Assembly (NCBI RefSeq): GCF_014898055.3
Contig: NW_023605194.1
Location: 62,287,361-62,351,360 of the forward strand
DNA length: 64,000 bases
Reading direction: 5' to 3'
Origin: Talpa occidentalis
Lineage: Eukaryota; Chordata; Mammalia; Eulipotyphla; Talpidae
Shown here: piece after piece, positions 33,617 through 46,194 of the stretch
Layout of the letters: each line of letters opens with the position of its first letter
Numbering within the stretch: position 1 is the stretch's first letter
Notes under the pieces: model-generated
Database searches by the model: none
The model's input: only the letters and a program-made list of their open reading frames with translations
Told to the model about the DNA's origin: nothing
Translations under genes and position numbers: made by a program

Positions 33617-34953
33617 AATGAAAAGAAAATAACTTCGTTTTTTGTATATGCATTTAATGGAAGGAAAAACTAGTGTTTAGTAATCCCTAGTAACTCTATT
33701 TTATAAATATTGCTTGTTTTATTAATGGGTATATTTCTTGTTTCTTTTATTAGATTTGTAGTGGTAATATGTTTACAAGTTTCAAGGATCTCATGATTGC
33801 ACATTTAAGGATGTTTAAAATCTAGTTGGGGAGACATGGCTAACGTAATGACATGTGAAATACCCAAAGGATTGTAGGCAAAGGACAAAGATTGGGACCA
33901 TCTTCTGGTGTTGAATATGTGCTTCTGGAGGTATGAATGTATTTAATGTATATAGATACACATCTCTAGCCATAAGCTAATCCTATCATATGAATTGATA
34001 GAAACTGTGACCTTTTGTTGCAATCTCACAATCAAGGGAAAGGCTCCTATGCTTTTAAATTACCTTCCCAGTAATCATCACCCATGATGATTCAGGAGTT
34101 TTTACCTTATTTGTAAGCTTTGTTTGCAATTTTGAAAAGACCATATTCAGGGAAAGCTCACATACAATCTGAGCTTTTGAGCAGGACCTCAAAGATCTTT
34201 TCATAGATTGTTGACATTTTACTGTGAAGTGTTTCCGTTTAGATTTCACATACAAAATGTAGATTAAATTATAATGCTTGAATATTTTATATTTGTATGC
34301 AATTTTCATGGATCAAAATCATCTTTCTCAGGTGTTAAAACATTTTGATCAGGAAAGTCCTAGTAGAGCTTTGTCACCTCTCCACTTTCTCCTCTGTTCT
34401 CCTTGGTGGCCATACACCCCCAGTCCTGGAAGGACTGCCAAAGAAATAATGATCCATGAAAGCCCAGCCTGCTATTAGAAACTTCTAGCTTAGTTTACAA
34501 GGGCTAACTGCTCTTACAGAAGGTAGCTTTGTGGCATAGCACAAACCCATGACCACCACCAAAGCTAATAAAGTAGATCCCTTTTTTGACTCTGTCCCCC
34601 CAAAATGATCAGTAACTGCCTGTGTCTTCTTTCTTACCACAGATTCAGCTTATACATAGCAAAGGGAAAAATCATCATAAGTTTTTAGGAATTGCTCTTG
34701 CTGTTTCAGCAGCTTCTTAAACAAACTAGTCCCTCCTCTCACTGCCTCTTCTTTACTTTTATAGCTAAACACTTCTGAAAATTTGCATTAAATAAGAATG
34801 TTAATAAATACTATTTATATTTATATAAACATAAAATGAAGATAGTTATAAACTGAAGCAGATACTTAGCTTTCATGGATAGAAGAATTTTTTTCCTTTA
34901 TCTTTGAAAAATAAATTATAGGGGAAATATTTTATTAAAAAAACATGGTTTTG
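33617..34953 (+). other. FAS: FAS 3' UTR and proximal downstream region
   Basis: This AT-rich stretch directly follows the stop codon. Candidate polyadenylation signals AATAAA are at 34567-34572 and 34803-34808, with further ones near 34908 and 34975. Which is used cannot be told from sequence. The L1 insertion begins at about 34954, so a longer ancestral UTR would be interrupted. Confidence 0.65.
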
Positions 34954-36191
34954 CAGCCACATGTAAAAGAATAAAACTATACAACTGTCTTAGATCATAG
35001 ACAAAAATCAACTAGAAATGGATTAAATACTTGAATGTAAGTTCTGGAATCATAAGATACTTAGAAATAAACTTAGGCAAAACACTGTGATATCGACTTC
35101 AGTGATCTTGGTGGATTTGTCTCCATCAGAAAGAGAAACAAAAGAGTGTCTAAACAAATGAGACTACATCAAACTAAAGATCTTCTGCATAGCAAAAGAA
35201 ACTATCATTAAAGCAAAAAGACACTCAGCTGAGTGGGAGAAAATGTTTGTGCATCACGCATCATGTGGATAGCCAAGTTGTACAAAAACCATGTACAAGT
35301 CAACGAAAAGAAAACAAAATAACCCAATCAAAAAATAGAAGAACTAAACAGACACTTCTCCAAAGAAACATACAGATGGCCTGCAGGCACATGAAAAATC
35401 CTCATTATCATTTGGAGAGAAAATCCTCATTATCATTTGGGAAATGCAAATCAAAACCACCACGAGATACCATCTCACACCAGTGTGACTGGCTTATACC
35501 AAAAAGACCAGAAACAACTGTTGACATGAGTGTGGAGAAAAAAGAACACTCTTAACTGCTAATAGGAATATAGACTGGTTCAGCCCTTTTGGAAAACAAC
35601 ATGGAGGTTTCTCAAAATATTAAAAATAAATCTACTGTATGGTCCAGTAATTCTACTCCTAGGTATCTACCTGAAGAAGGGGAAAACACTAGTTGGGAGG
35701 GATGTATGCATGCCTATATTCACTGCAGCACTGTTTACAATGGCCAAGTTATGCAAACAACTAAAGTACCCAAAGAGAGATGAGTGGGTTAGGAAGATGT
35801 GATATCTATATTACAATGGAATACTACTTGTCTATAAAAAAAGATGAATACTTGCCATTTGTGACAACATAGAGAGGATTATGTTAAGTAAAAAAATAGT
35901 TAGAAGGAGAAAGACAAATACTGGATGGTTTTACTTACATCTAGAATATCAAGAAATAAAGGATCTCACAAACCAAATCAACAACAAACCTTGGAGGTCT
36001 GACTGTAGAATTGAGGCTAACAGAGGGGGAGAGTGGAGAGCAAGTGGAGCAAAATGGGCTGTGGTAGAGGCCCATGGGTGCCAGAGTGGTGGATGTGGTG
36101 CAATGACATATATCTGAAGAGATGGGATCCTACACTTCTGTATCATGCCTGGTGTTGCAAACCAATATTACCTCAATTAAAAAAAAAAAGT
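34954..36191 (+). mobile_element. L1 3' fragment inserted downstream of FAS
   Basis: ORF2 C-terminal sequence (for example aaaaatcaactagaaatgga, aatgcaaatcaaaaccacca, ctaggtatctacctgaagaa) with 3' UTR and A-tail to 36190. The 10-bp target duplication catggttttg is at 34944-34953 and 36192-36201. All frames are broken. It has the same orientation as FAS. Confidence 0.9.
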
Positions 36192-36201
36192 CATGGTTTT
36201 G

Positions 36202-37870
36202 TTTTGTCAGGTTATCTCTATTTTTTTATGATGTTTTATTATTTGTGTTTGTTTTCCTTTCTTTACTGCTAAATATAAACTGTGTATGAAGCTTTAACAA
36301 CTCTTTTATCATTCAGAAAGTGCCTCCTTGTTAAACACTTTTAGTGGTTAAATGATTTCCTCCATAGGTTGTTACTGCCAAGAATACTCCTCTCAAACAG
36401 CACATGATTACTCATTACATGAGGATTTATTATGACAGGATTATATGTCAGGCACTGGAATGTGGATAAAACTGTGTATATATATATGTCAATGGAGTGG
36501 TTTTATTGGTATGGACACAAGTGGAGATTTTTAAATATTTTCTCCTGCATGTTTTCCATTCTAGCTACTTGATGACCACTGGGCCATCTCTCTTTCTTAA
36601 ACTTAATATCAATGCTATATTTTATTTGATACATAATTGCCAATCATCATTTCAACATAACAACATAAACAGTATTAATGAGATAATTTGTGTTCATTTT
36701 TTATACTAAAATATTCAAGATACAATTTGTATTTTATTTATACATATAAGCACATCTCAGATTGGACTACGACATTTCAAAGCTTCACTAACTACTGTGG
36801 CTAGAGGCTGCCACATTCAAGAGCTCAGGTCTGTATCTTTGTCCTGGCAATTTTAACTCTATGTTTGGTTTAGCATTACTGCTAAAGTCCAGTATTTCCT
36901 GGGTTTGTTCAATGAACTCTCTTCACTCTGGTTGGCTGAAATGTCAACATCTACCCAATGTCAGTTCTGGAAATTGTTCTATTGTACGTCACCTAGCAGT
37001 TTTCAGTACCTGTCTCCTAGAGTCTTACCTCCTCATGTGCACATAGTAGTCAAGCAAAGACCCAAGAGGACCTCTGTACAGATCTCAGGAGCTCTTTTTC
37101 TGGGTAACTCCTTTCTTTCCAGTACTCTGTTCTGAACAGCCTGGCGGCCTCTGCCTCCTGAACTCCAGTCTCTGCTCCTCCACTCAACAAGATGGCTGTG
37201 CTCTGCTTGGGGTCCTCTCCTGTGCTAAGTTCTGGAAATCACCTCTGGGCAGAAAGTCAGTGATCATAGGGACAATTTGTTTCTCTTCTCTGGGGGATCA
37301 AAGTCTGTGCTGCCCATTGTCCTGTGCTGTTCCAACTGTAGGCAGGAGTAGGACAAGTCCCATATGAGTTTGTCTTCATAGCCAGAAGCAAAGCCCTTCT
37401 TTGCAAGGTGAAGTTGAGTTAGAAAACATCCTTTGCCTACTCTTATCAGTGCTAGTCTAGAATTTCAGAGTTTTGACAGGGGAAAAAGGGGAAAGTTAAG
37501 AAGGTCTTTGGACTTGGTACAATGACTCTTTCCCTTGTAATTTGCACCTGAGCATGGCTGCTCCCATGTCAACAATCACAACCATGCTCCCAAGTTGGAA
37601 ATGACTCCTTGGTTCAAAATCACCCTCATTATGTTGAAGCTGGGAAGATCCTCTTTTTGGTGGGCATCCTGGGTAAGGATGTCAGATAAGGTTGTTCATG
37701 GACTGCAGAAAAGAAGGCTATTTGTACGCGAGGGGGCAGGGGTGTCACAGATCATATAATGGGCCATCCTACCACATCATTTTGACCTTCCTATTGACAC
37801 ACACATGGAGTTCACCTATCTGATTTGCTTAAGCATATTTTAGCTATTGAATCATTGAGTTTCTGAACAA
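36202..37870. other. Intergenic, unassigned old sequence
   Basis: No gene was found. The segment around 37150-37500 (cctctgggcagaaagtcagt and following) resembles an old LINE-related UTR, but I cannot assign it. Confidence 0.35.
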
Positions 37871-38640
37871 CTTCTGAAGAAGGTATGTAATCAATTCAGT
37901 TAAGTTTGTTTTTGTCTACTGTCACTTTTAAGGGGTAATATATCTGGGTATAGAATTTCCTCATGAGGTATTTGCAATTTTCCCGGTGGCACAGTGGTTG
38001 AGCGCTGGGCTGCAAAGCTGCCTGCAGCCTCTGTAGCACTGGTTCCATCCCCGGCCACAGGGCGAGGGTCCCACATGGCACAAAGATCTCTCCTGCTGCC
38101 CTCTGCTCCCCTCAGCAGTGTATTTCGTCTGTCTGGCTGTTCTGTTTCCCGCTCTGGCTCTGGTGAATTCTGACTGTACCCAGTGCTTGTATAAATAAAT
38201 AAATAAATCTTTAAAAAAAATAAAAACATTAATCTACTGTCCTCCTACATTTATCGCTACTGCTGAGATGTCTGGTGGTGGTTGAACTATCATTTCCTTG
38301 CAGGTGATCTTTAATTTTTAATGTTGATAGTTTTTATAGCTTCTCCTACCCTTTTCCTTTGGTGTTCTATAGTTTCTCTACAATGAGCTTCTGTGTGGAT
38401 TTATATTTCACATTTTTAATTGTACCTGTTTCATTTTGTCTGGCTTTCCTTCACAATTTATTGATTTTATAGATTACATTTTAACATTTATTTCTTTGAG
38501 GATATTATACATAATTATTTTAAAGCTCTTTTTAGAGTTGCTTTGTTATCTTTAACCCAGTGATTTCATGCTGCTTTTGAACTTTGGAATTTCTCATGCA
38601 ATTTCCTTCACATGATTTTGAACTTTGTAAGTTCATTTGG
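37871..38640 (-). mobile_element. Ancient L1 5'-region fragment
   Basis: Reverse-oriented diverged L1 text: taatatatctgggtatagaa at the left of the SINE, then ctactgtcctcctacatttat and gctgagatgtctggtggt to its right. This is comparable to about 17500-17700. Confidence 0.55.
37981..38220 (+). mobile_element. SINE type B in ancient L1
   Basis: Head cccggtggcacagtggttga (first few bases missing), tail cccagtgcttgtataaataa plus A-tail. The target duplication is not clear. Confidence 0.9.
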
Positions 38641-39017
38641 AATCACAACTTTTTTCGTAATTCTTGGCACTCACCACTCCCTATCTAGTAGTTTTGTGTC
38701 TCCTTTTACCAGACCATCCAGAGCTCTCAGTTCTGAACTAGGACTTATAGTGTGTATTTATATTATAGTCTTAGTACTCACACCGCTTGGTCATATTAGG
38801 ACTATCAGAAATTCCCTCTGTATCTGAGGAAAATTTGGCTCAGCTATGTCTAGGTCTTCCCAGTTCCTTAGGCCTCTTCACATAAGCCATAGTCCTAGGC
38901 ACCGTTTGGCATTAGCTTTTTTTTATAAACTGTCCTTCACAAACCAGAAAGCTCTACCTGGGCCCCTTGTTTTAAGAAGGCATTTTTGTTCCTGCTTCTG
39001 GCAGGGCACATTCTTTT
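38641..39017. other. Intergenic, unassigned
   Basis: No gene or recognised repeat. Confidence 0.4.
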
Positions 39018-39284
39018 TTTTAAAGATTTATTTTTATTTATGCATTTAAGAACTGGGGTGTAGGCCAGAGGTTACAGGGTGTGAGAGAATTCACCAGAGA
39101 CAGAGTGGGAAGTAGAAAAGGAGGATCTACTAAAATACACTGATGAGGGGAGCAGCAGGTGAGACAACAGAGGTCTGCTGTGCCATGTGGGTCAATTACC
39201 TGGCTGGGGATCGACTCAGGCTATAGTGGCTGGCGATAGCTAGATAGTGCTGAGACTTTAACCCCTGTGCTTCCAGGAAGGCCC
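39018..39284 (-). mobile_element. SINE type A
   Basis: Reverse-oriented complete SINE (tail at left, head ccaggaaggccc at right). The target duplication is eroded. Confidence 0.9.
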
Positions 39285-39739
39285 AACACATTTATTCTTT
39301 ACTAAATCTAAGGAGTAAGCTCTGCTTTCCATCCATGCATTGACCCAACAAGGCTTTGACTTGTGCCCATCATTGTCTTGCAGTTATTTTCCATTCTTAT
39401 AGCAAAACAGAATTTTATCCTATATTTTAACTTATTCCTTATTCCTTTCTGCTTTCCTTTTAAAGTGGTATTTATGCATCATTGTACTTGTTCAGATTTG
39501 GAAGTAGGGCCCTCAAGAAATGACTTATATTAAACTTAAGATCCCAGTTTTGTCATTAGATGATCAGAAAAAAATGCTTTCTTTTGCAATTTTAAGTTAC
39601 AACTAGCACTCAAATTTTTTTTGGTTATATAGAGTATTTTGCCAGGACTCAACAGAGAAGGGCAGAGATAGTGGTGTTTCCCGTATGCACCTGAGTTTTA
39701 TTTTGGCAGTGAATCTAGAGTCATAAAGATCTAGGATTA

Positions 39740-39905
39740 GATATTTATTGCCCCCATAATTGCAGAAATAAATGAATTAATCTCTGAGCCTTAATTTCTT
39801 CATTGTAAAATGAGAATATTGTTTCAACATTTTGGGGGCTTATGATGATTAAATAAAGGGTATATAAGTATATACCATAGTGATTGGCTCTGAACATTTA
39901 CAGTG
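39740..39905 (+). repeat. MIR element
   Basis: MIR order: gagccttaatttcttcattg, taaaatgagaatattg, gatgattaaataaagggtat, tgattggctctgaacat. Confidence 0.7.
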
Positions 39906-40103
39906 ACAAAAATCCCAACTCACTTGTTTAAGCAAAATGTTAAGTGAGTGAAAGGGAATTCTAGGTAGGAGAACCAGTGTGTTTTGGGACATCAAACTTA
40001 AACTGACTTAAACATTAGAAAAATGTATTACCTCGAATCACAGAAAGTACATAGGTCTGGGTCAGTAACTCACAAGAGTCAATTTTAAATACTCAGGAAT
40101 ATT

Positions 40104-40373
40104 GGGCCTCCCTGGTGGTCCAGGAAATTAAGTCTTAATGCTATCACTGCCACAGCTAAGTTCGATCCCATGCCCAGGAACTACCCACTCATGGCACAGC
40201 AGACCTCTCCTGTCTCAACCGCTGCTCCCCTCAACAGTGTATTTCAGTAGATCTGCCTGTTCTGCTCCCCCTCTGTCTGTGGTAAATCCTCTCACCCCCT
40301 CTCACTTCTGGCCTACATCCCAGCTCTTCTATGTAAAAATAAATAAATAAATAAATAAACAAACAAATAAATA
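40104..40373 (+). mobile_element. SINE type A
   Basis: Head gggcctccctggtggtccag; tail of (AAAT)n repeats. Imperfect 17-bp target duplication aaatactcaggaatatt (40087-40103) and aaatactcggaaatttt (40374-40390). Confidence 0.92.
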
Positions 40374-40639
40374 AAATACTCGGAAATTTTGTAAGTCAGT
40401 TGTTTGACTGCTGGAAACTCAATATTACCAATGGGGAAATAATTACTTTGATCAAAGACTGCTGACTTTGAAGCTTTAAGTAGAAGGGATCAATTTATTA
40501 TATAGCCAAGAGAATATAAGGGGGCTTTTGCAGCTTTTCCTTCCAGCTTTGATGAGAGGAGACATGTACTCTCTTGAAAGATGCCTCCAATCATCAAGTA
40601 TTAACTCCACTTAGACAAACACTGAAACTGGACCAACCC

Positions 40640-41660
40640 AGAAAATACCCTCATTTTCTCAGCTTCAATACCTCCTCCTGCCTTGCCCATATCATCAGTG
40701 TGAATCACATCTCTCTTGCCTCCTCTCTTGACTTCTCCTCACATTTGCTTTCTCTCTATCCATCCTTGCTTTTGTCATATCCTTTCCTTCTCTCTCTTTT
40801 ACCTTTTCTTACAAAGGGAGCCCTCGAGGATGCGAAGAGTGATGATCACCACTCCTCACTCCCAGTCTGCCCCAGGTTCTGTTGCTTTGACTTCTGGAAG
40901 GCCTCTTTAATCCATCCAGTGTTGTCTGTGCCTTCCCGGCCATTCCCCTATTCCTGGCCACCTTCTTACTTTGGATTATTGCCAAAGCTTTTCAATCTAT
41001 CTTGTTTTCACTCTTCTAAGCCCTCTAATCAATTTTCCAAACAGCAGGCACTATGACCTCTCTAAATGGCACTTTTGATTGCTTGGCTTCTTCGCTTAAA
41101 AATATTGTTTAAAAATGAACAATGATGTAAAAAATAAAAGTATATATAAAAATAATAAATAAAAAAATAAAAAATAAAATTCTAAAAAAAAAAATCCTCC
41201 CCCTTGTTTTTCCGAATAGAATCTACTCAGCTTCCGAAGCTGTGACTCAGCATATGTGCCTGTCTAGCAGGCTCAATGCTTCCCCCTCCCCCAGTCTATG
41301 CCCAACCAATTCAAACCACTTTTTGTTCCTCAGTGCTGATATTCTATTCTCCCTTACCGTTACATTTTTGCCTTCTTATTTCTTTCCCCATTTTGCCTAG
41401 CTACTTCCAATGCATCCCCCAGGCCTCAGCTTAGCTAACACTTCCTATGCAATCCCATCCTGATGCTGTCTAAACCACTCACTTCTGATGTATTCACATA
41501 TGATATTACTCTGTAGATAGTTACTCATGTAATTGTCTCTCCTGTGCTAAGTCATAAGCCAAGAGAGGTCAAAAATCATGATTAGCACAGAGTAAGTAGT
41601 TTAATCAATGTTTCTGGACTAAATCAGTTAATGAGGGAATAAAAGTTTGCCCTAGTCATT
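40640..41660 (+). repeat. L2 LINE remnant, interrupted by a short L1 tail
   Basis: L2-like order is best seen at 41380-41500 (ccccaggcctcagcttagct, aacacttcctatgcaatccc) and at the 3' end near 41520-41630 (gatagttactcatgtaattg ... gattagcacagagtaagtag). The 160-codon ORF at 40574-41056 is low-complexity by-product. The 5' limit is uncertain. Confidence 0.55.
41095..41197 (+). mobile_element. Very short L1 3'-end insertion
   Basis: The text aaaaatgaacaatgatgtaa then A/T-rich tail is the extreme 3' end of the L1 type seen at 58138-58345. It splits the L2 remnant. Confidence 0.5.
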
Positions 41661-41769
41661 TTTGTTGTTTTGTGACTGGCATTTAGTAGAAAGTTATAGT
41701 GGGTGTTGGAGAGGGCTGATATTTTTTCCAAACTATTGATCATGTCATTAGATTATCACATGTATCCAA

Positions 41770-41930
41770 GGCCCTTCTGTCTGTGTCATCGTGGCCTCAT
41801 TTCTCACTGCTTTCTTGATGCCTCACCTCATCTTGTTTCTCACACCATTATTCTCCATGCAAATCCTGCCCTTGACTACCTGCACCCTGTTTGTGTTTCT
41901 CTCCCCGCACCCCCGACCCACAGCCAACCA
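41770..41930 (+). repeat. L2-like remnant
   Basis: C/T-rich text with catcgtggcctcatttctca, then gcctcacctcatcttgtttc fits the L2 3' half in order. Confidence 0.45.
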
Positions 41931-42084
41931 AAAATCTAGTCAAATTCTATCACAGCACAGGGAAAGCACTCCCCCAAGAGAATGTCACCAACTCTGAAAG
42001 CTGTGTCATTTCTGAAGTCATCTATCCTGTCATCAGGACTTCCCCTAACATTTCAGCCAACGCCCTGTGCTATTTGGTTTACAG

Positions 42085-42085
<1 letters not shown>

Positions 42086-42129
<44 letters not shown>
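42086..42129 (+). repeat. (GT)n microsatellite, about 22 units
   Basis: Uninterrupted dinucleotide repeat. It creates artefactual CVCVC-type reading frames on both sides. Confidence 0.98.
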
Positions 42130-42130
<1 letters not shown>

Positions 42131-42245
42131 TTGTCCCTGCAAACACACTGTATATGCCCTCAGAGCAGGAATGATGTCACAAAGAAGTCACAGAGCAGGC
42201 TCTGGAACGGTACATGTGCAGCTCAACTATTCCTAGATTTGGGGT

Positions 42246-42410
42246 CTTTTCATGCTGGGCAAGTCTTTTAACCTCTCTAAGCCTCAGTTTCCTAACCTGT
42301 AGAAGAGGAATAATATAATGACTACCATGCGGTGTTGTTCTGAGTTTAAGTGAGATACTTCCATTTGAGCACATGGAAGGTGCTGACAATTGGTAAGTAC
42401 TAAATATAGA
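42246..42410 (+). repeat. MIR element
   Basis: Clear MIR: aacctctctaagcctcagtt, then tcctaacctgtagaagagga, then ggtgctgacaattggtaagt. Confidence 0.8.
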
Positions 42411-42575
42411 TTTCCCAGATTCACACTAACCCGCCAGCTCCCCTGCCCAGTATTGGCATATGCGTGAGACTGACATGTCATCAGTGAAGTTTGAGGAGAC
42501 CACATAAAGAGCTACCAACTTGGTGATCCATCAGCTTTCACAAATCCAACTCAGCAGTGAGATGTGTGGCGAAGG

Positions 42576-42590
42576 CCACAAGGGGGCAGC
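42576..42590 (+). promoter_or_regulatory. CTCF-like motif 1
   Basis: ccacaagggggcagc fits the CTCF core (CCA-C-N-AGGGGGCAG-C) at nearly every strong position, in + orientation. It lies in non-repeat intergenic DNA. Binding is predicted only. Confidence 0.65.
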
Positions 42591-42959
42591 AAAGGTTACG
42601 ACAAATGAAATGGTCGCATGAAAGATTGTCTCCCCTCATTGCGTGCTCTCCTTTCACCTTCTTCACAAGAATTCTGTAGCAACTGTGATCAAAAGAAGAG
42701 CCATCAGGGCAAGAAATGCATTCTGAGCAACACCAAGTAAGAGTAGCAAGAAAGTGTCTCTTTTTACCACCACCAAAAACTCTGTGTTATGATATGTAGT
42801 CAGATCAGGAATTGCAGGAACTTCAGACTTGTCTCCCAGCTGCAGTCTCCTGGAGTCTCCTCCTTAGTCTGCTCCCAACCAGGCTTATCTCATGTGAAAG
42901 TATCCCAAGAATTATAACACATTACAAGGCCGGCGCCCTAACCTCACAATTCATCTCCT

Positions 42960-43260
42960 CTCATCTTCGCTTCGGCCATTTTGGACCTGGAAGTCTCTCT
43001 TCCCTTTACCAAGGTCAATTATCTCCCCCTCTTTCATGATTAGCAGCAGGCCACCTTCTTTATGACACTTTCTCTGATGTCTCAGCCTGAAGACACCTTT
43101 CTTACTTTAGCATTCTTAGAACTTGCGCCCCATCTGTTTAGAAGAGGGGCTCACATGTCTCCCTCATTCTCTGCAACATGGACTGTCTATGATTGCATGA
43201 AGCATCTAGCTCAGTGTCTGGCTCACTCAAATGCAGCATCTATTATTACACTTATCACTC
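42960..43260 (+). repeat. L2-like remnant
   Basis: Text cacctttcttactttagcat, ttgcgccccatctgtttaga and the 3' phrase atctagctcagtgtctggct follow L2 order. Confidence 0.5.
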
Positions 43261-43570
43261 TCATTGTAATAAGTTTTATACAAAACTTATCACCCACAAA
43301 GCAGGAGGGTGGGTTGTACCTAACTAGTCTCACTTGTGTATAGCATTCAAAAAAAGTTTGCTGCACAAATAATGGCACAAATTAGTAAGCCGGAGAGTTC
43401 ACAATTCATCCCTGAAGCAACCTAAGGACTGATGATGACTCCTTGCACTTTAGCGATTATGATTCTGAGGCATAACCCAGCAAATACGGTCATCCTATTC
43501 CTGTCCTTGATTACAAAGTCAATATGTAGTCATTTTTAAAAGGCAAACAAGTTTTTAAAAGAAAATGCAG

Positions 43571-43832
43571 GGCCTCCCTGGTGGTGTAAGGGGTTAAGAC
43601 ACAACCTATGAAGCTGTCCGCAGCCACTAGCATGAATTCGATCCCCTGCCAGGGAGCTACCTGCATGGTACAGCAGACCTCTCCTGACTCACCCGCTGCT
43701 CCCCTCAGCAGTGTATTTTGGTCAATCTGCCTGTTCTGTTCCCCACTCTGGTGAATCCTCTCAGCCCCCACACCTCTGGCCTGTACTCAAGTTCTTGTAT
43801 GCATAAATAAATAAATCTTTTTTTAAAAATTG
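43571..43832 (+). mobile_element. SINE type A
   Basis: Head ggcctccctggtggtgtaag; tail cttgtatgcataaataaata. 13-bp perfect target duplication aaagaaaatgcag at 43558-43570 and 43833-43845. Confidence 0.95.
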
Positions 43833-44159
43833 AAAGAAAATGCAGTTTAATCCAACCTCACTAATCAGATTTAACTGCTCTCAGGGAAGTCCAGATAGCT
43901 ATATACATATACAGAATTTAATAAAAGTGACTATGCCATAGGTGCTTAAAATCTGCTATCCTCTCATTGATTGATTGTAGATACTTTCCCATATTAATAA
44001 ATATATATACTTTGATTTTAATATGTGTCTTACTATTGCAGTAATATGCCTGGAAGTGAAAGAAGCATGTGTGTGTGAAGATTTCTAAAACCAAGCTCTA
44101 AGTAGTGATTGACAGTTTGCACAGGTGACTGGAGTATTCAAGCAAAACTAAAAAAAAAA

Positions 44160-44830
44160 TTGAAATAACATTGCAATATAACATTATGTAAGCTTCAGGT
44201 ATTTGTCATTTTCAATCAGTACCTGTATGTACTACAATAAATTCACCACTAGCAGTTCAATTATATTCTTTACCATATAATTGACCCCTTGTCCCAATTC
44301 ATCAAAACTCATCACCTTCTGGTAACTACTAATTTGGTTTCATAGTCGAAGAATTTATTTTTGTTTTATTTGGTTCATTCATTTGCTTTGTTTCTTTATG
44401 TATCACATATGGTGAAATCACAGATTTCTCCATCAATTCATGTATGATTTCTCCATCTGAATTATTTCACTAAGCATAATACCCTCTACATCCATCCATG
44501 TTGTCACAAATGGCAGAACTTCATTTATTTTTTTGTTGCTGTATTCCATTGTGCATTTATACCATGACTTCATTATCCAATCATCTGCCAATGGACACTT
44601 AGGTTTTTCTGTATCTTGGCTATTAGAAATAACTTGTAATGACCATGGAGTGCATATCTCTTTGGATTACTCTTTTTTATTCTTTGGATAAATATCTCAA
44701 GTGGGATAAGTGGATAATGTGGAACTTTCTCTTTCAAGTTTTTGAGGAATATCCACAACAGTAACAAGATTTTTGTTATCTTGAACACTGATTATTTCAT
44801 GTCTATTTGACATTTTTGAGAGTTGTCTGA
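44160..44830 (-). mobile_element. Ancient L1 3' portion
   Basis: In reverse, L1M-type 3' UTR and ORF2 end: tgtactacaataaattcacc, taactactaatttggtttca, atttcactaagcataatacc, gtattccattgtgcatttat, caatggacacttaggttttt. Confidence 0.7.
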
Positions 44831-45280
44831 ATAGTTCCATAGTCTCTAATGTACTGGCCTAGTGAAAGCCCCTGTGATGCCTTCCAGATGAGTTTTCAAA
44901 GTCAGTGTGATGGCGTTAATGGAAAGGGAAGGAGCCCCTCATTGCCCTACATTCGTAGGGGTAGTAGTTGGGGGGCCTAATCCCCAGTCCTGAGATTCCC
45001 CATGGTTCCATTGCGTCTACTATTTATCATTGTGAGGCACTAGTGAGCCTATGGTCTTTGTCCTTGATGAGTAAATTGACTTTAACTAAGAGAAAACAGT
45101 CTCAGCCACAGAACCAAAGACCAAGGACATCAACCAAAGACCGAAGACAAAGAACTTCAAATGCATCAGTGGAGAATGAGGGGGTTCAACACAAGCCCAT
45201 CAGCGAAATTTGTATCCAGGTCAGCAAGAAGAAAGCATCCTTTGCTCAATCTAAAAAGGCTACATGTTGTATCCAGAGGG

Positions 45281-45294
45281 CCACTAGGTGGCAG
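45281..45294 (+). promoter_or_regulatory. CTCF-like motif 2
   Basis: ccactaggtggcag is an exact fit to the CTCF core consensus (CCASYAGRKGGCRS), in + orientation like motif 1, 2.7 kb away. Binding is predicted only. Confidence 0.65.
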
Positions 45295-45299
45295 TGCTT

Positions 45300-45940
45300 C
45301 TCTGAGTAGTGAATTTACCCCTGCCACCTATTACTAAAAGATGCTGTGTAAAACATTGTTATCCATTTAGAAATACACTATTTCATATTTTGGTTTATTT
45401 TTTTCTGCAAAGCAGCAGCAAAGTGTGGGATATGCTAAGGATTTTATGTGGAGTCAGGTAAATCCAGTTTAGATTTTAGCTCTGCCATGAATTGGCTATG
45501 TCAGCTTGGATTTAACATCTCTGAGTTTCTTCTTTCACCTTTAAAATGAAGACACATCTCATCTGCACTTATTACATTTGAAAGGAAGGAGAAGACTTAC
45601 ACCTTGCAAGTGTAATAATTTATAAGGTATTGGTTCATAACCAATAATGCACATAAGGATCACCTAAGGATATTTTTATGATGCATATTACCATGCCTTG
45701 TTCCCAGAGCTCCTTCAGTAAGCTCAGCACAGTGCCTGGAAATTTGAGCATTACCAAGGATGTTGAAGATTACGGTGCCGAAGGTCTTTGGGCCACAATT
45801 CAAGAAACTGCACTACGTAAATGCATGCCAGGGGTGGGAGAGATGAAAACTAAGAAATTACTCTTAACTTTCCTTATGATGGAATTTATTATTTTCTTTT
45901 TCGATTTATTATTTTCTATTCTATTCTATTTGTTTTGTTT
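45300..45940. other. Intergenic, MIR-like patch, otherwise unassigned
   Basis: The part at about 45465-45550 (gattttagctctgccatgaa then ttaacatctctgagtttctt) resembles a degraded MIR in + orientation. Nothing gene-like is visible. Confidence 0.4.
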
Positions 45941-45970
45941 TGTTTTGTTTTATTTTATTTTATTTTATTT
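45895..45970. repeat. (TTTTG)n/(TTTTA)n pentanucleotide repeat
   Basis: Pentanucleotide repeat (gttttgttttgttttatttta) continuous with the inverted A-tail of the next SINE. Probably expanded from that tail. Confidence 0.9.
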
Positions 45971-46194
45971 ATAAAGAACCAGGATACAGGCCAGACGCGT
46001 GGGAGGGTAAGAGGACTCAACAGAGACAGAGCAGGGAACAGAGCAGGCAGACTGAAATACACTGCTGAGGGGAGCGGCAGGCAAGACAGGAGAGGTCTGC
46101 TCACCATGTGCTCCGAGGCCGGCAGGGATCGAACCCTGTGAAGCTGACAGCTTCACAGCACTGCACTCAACTGCCTGTGCCAAGAGGGAGGCCC
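45950..46194 (-). mobile_element. SINE, reverse orientation
   Basis: Body (caggatacaggccagacgcg ... agagggaggcccc) is complete apart from small deletions in the tRNA-like part. The target duplication is not clear. Confidence 0.88.

Noticed and set aside
40574..41056. 160-codon + strand ORF
   Set aside because: Ser/Leu/Pro-rich frame over C/T-rich, L2-like sequence; no conserved protein features, splice context or promoter.
44968..45309. 113-codon + strand ORF, partly Lys/Arg/Gln rich
   Set aside because: Bias comes from short repeated aaccaaagacc-type text; no recognisable domain. The CTCF-like motif lies at its end.
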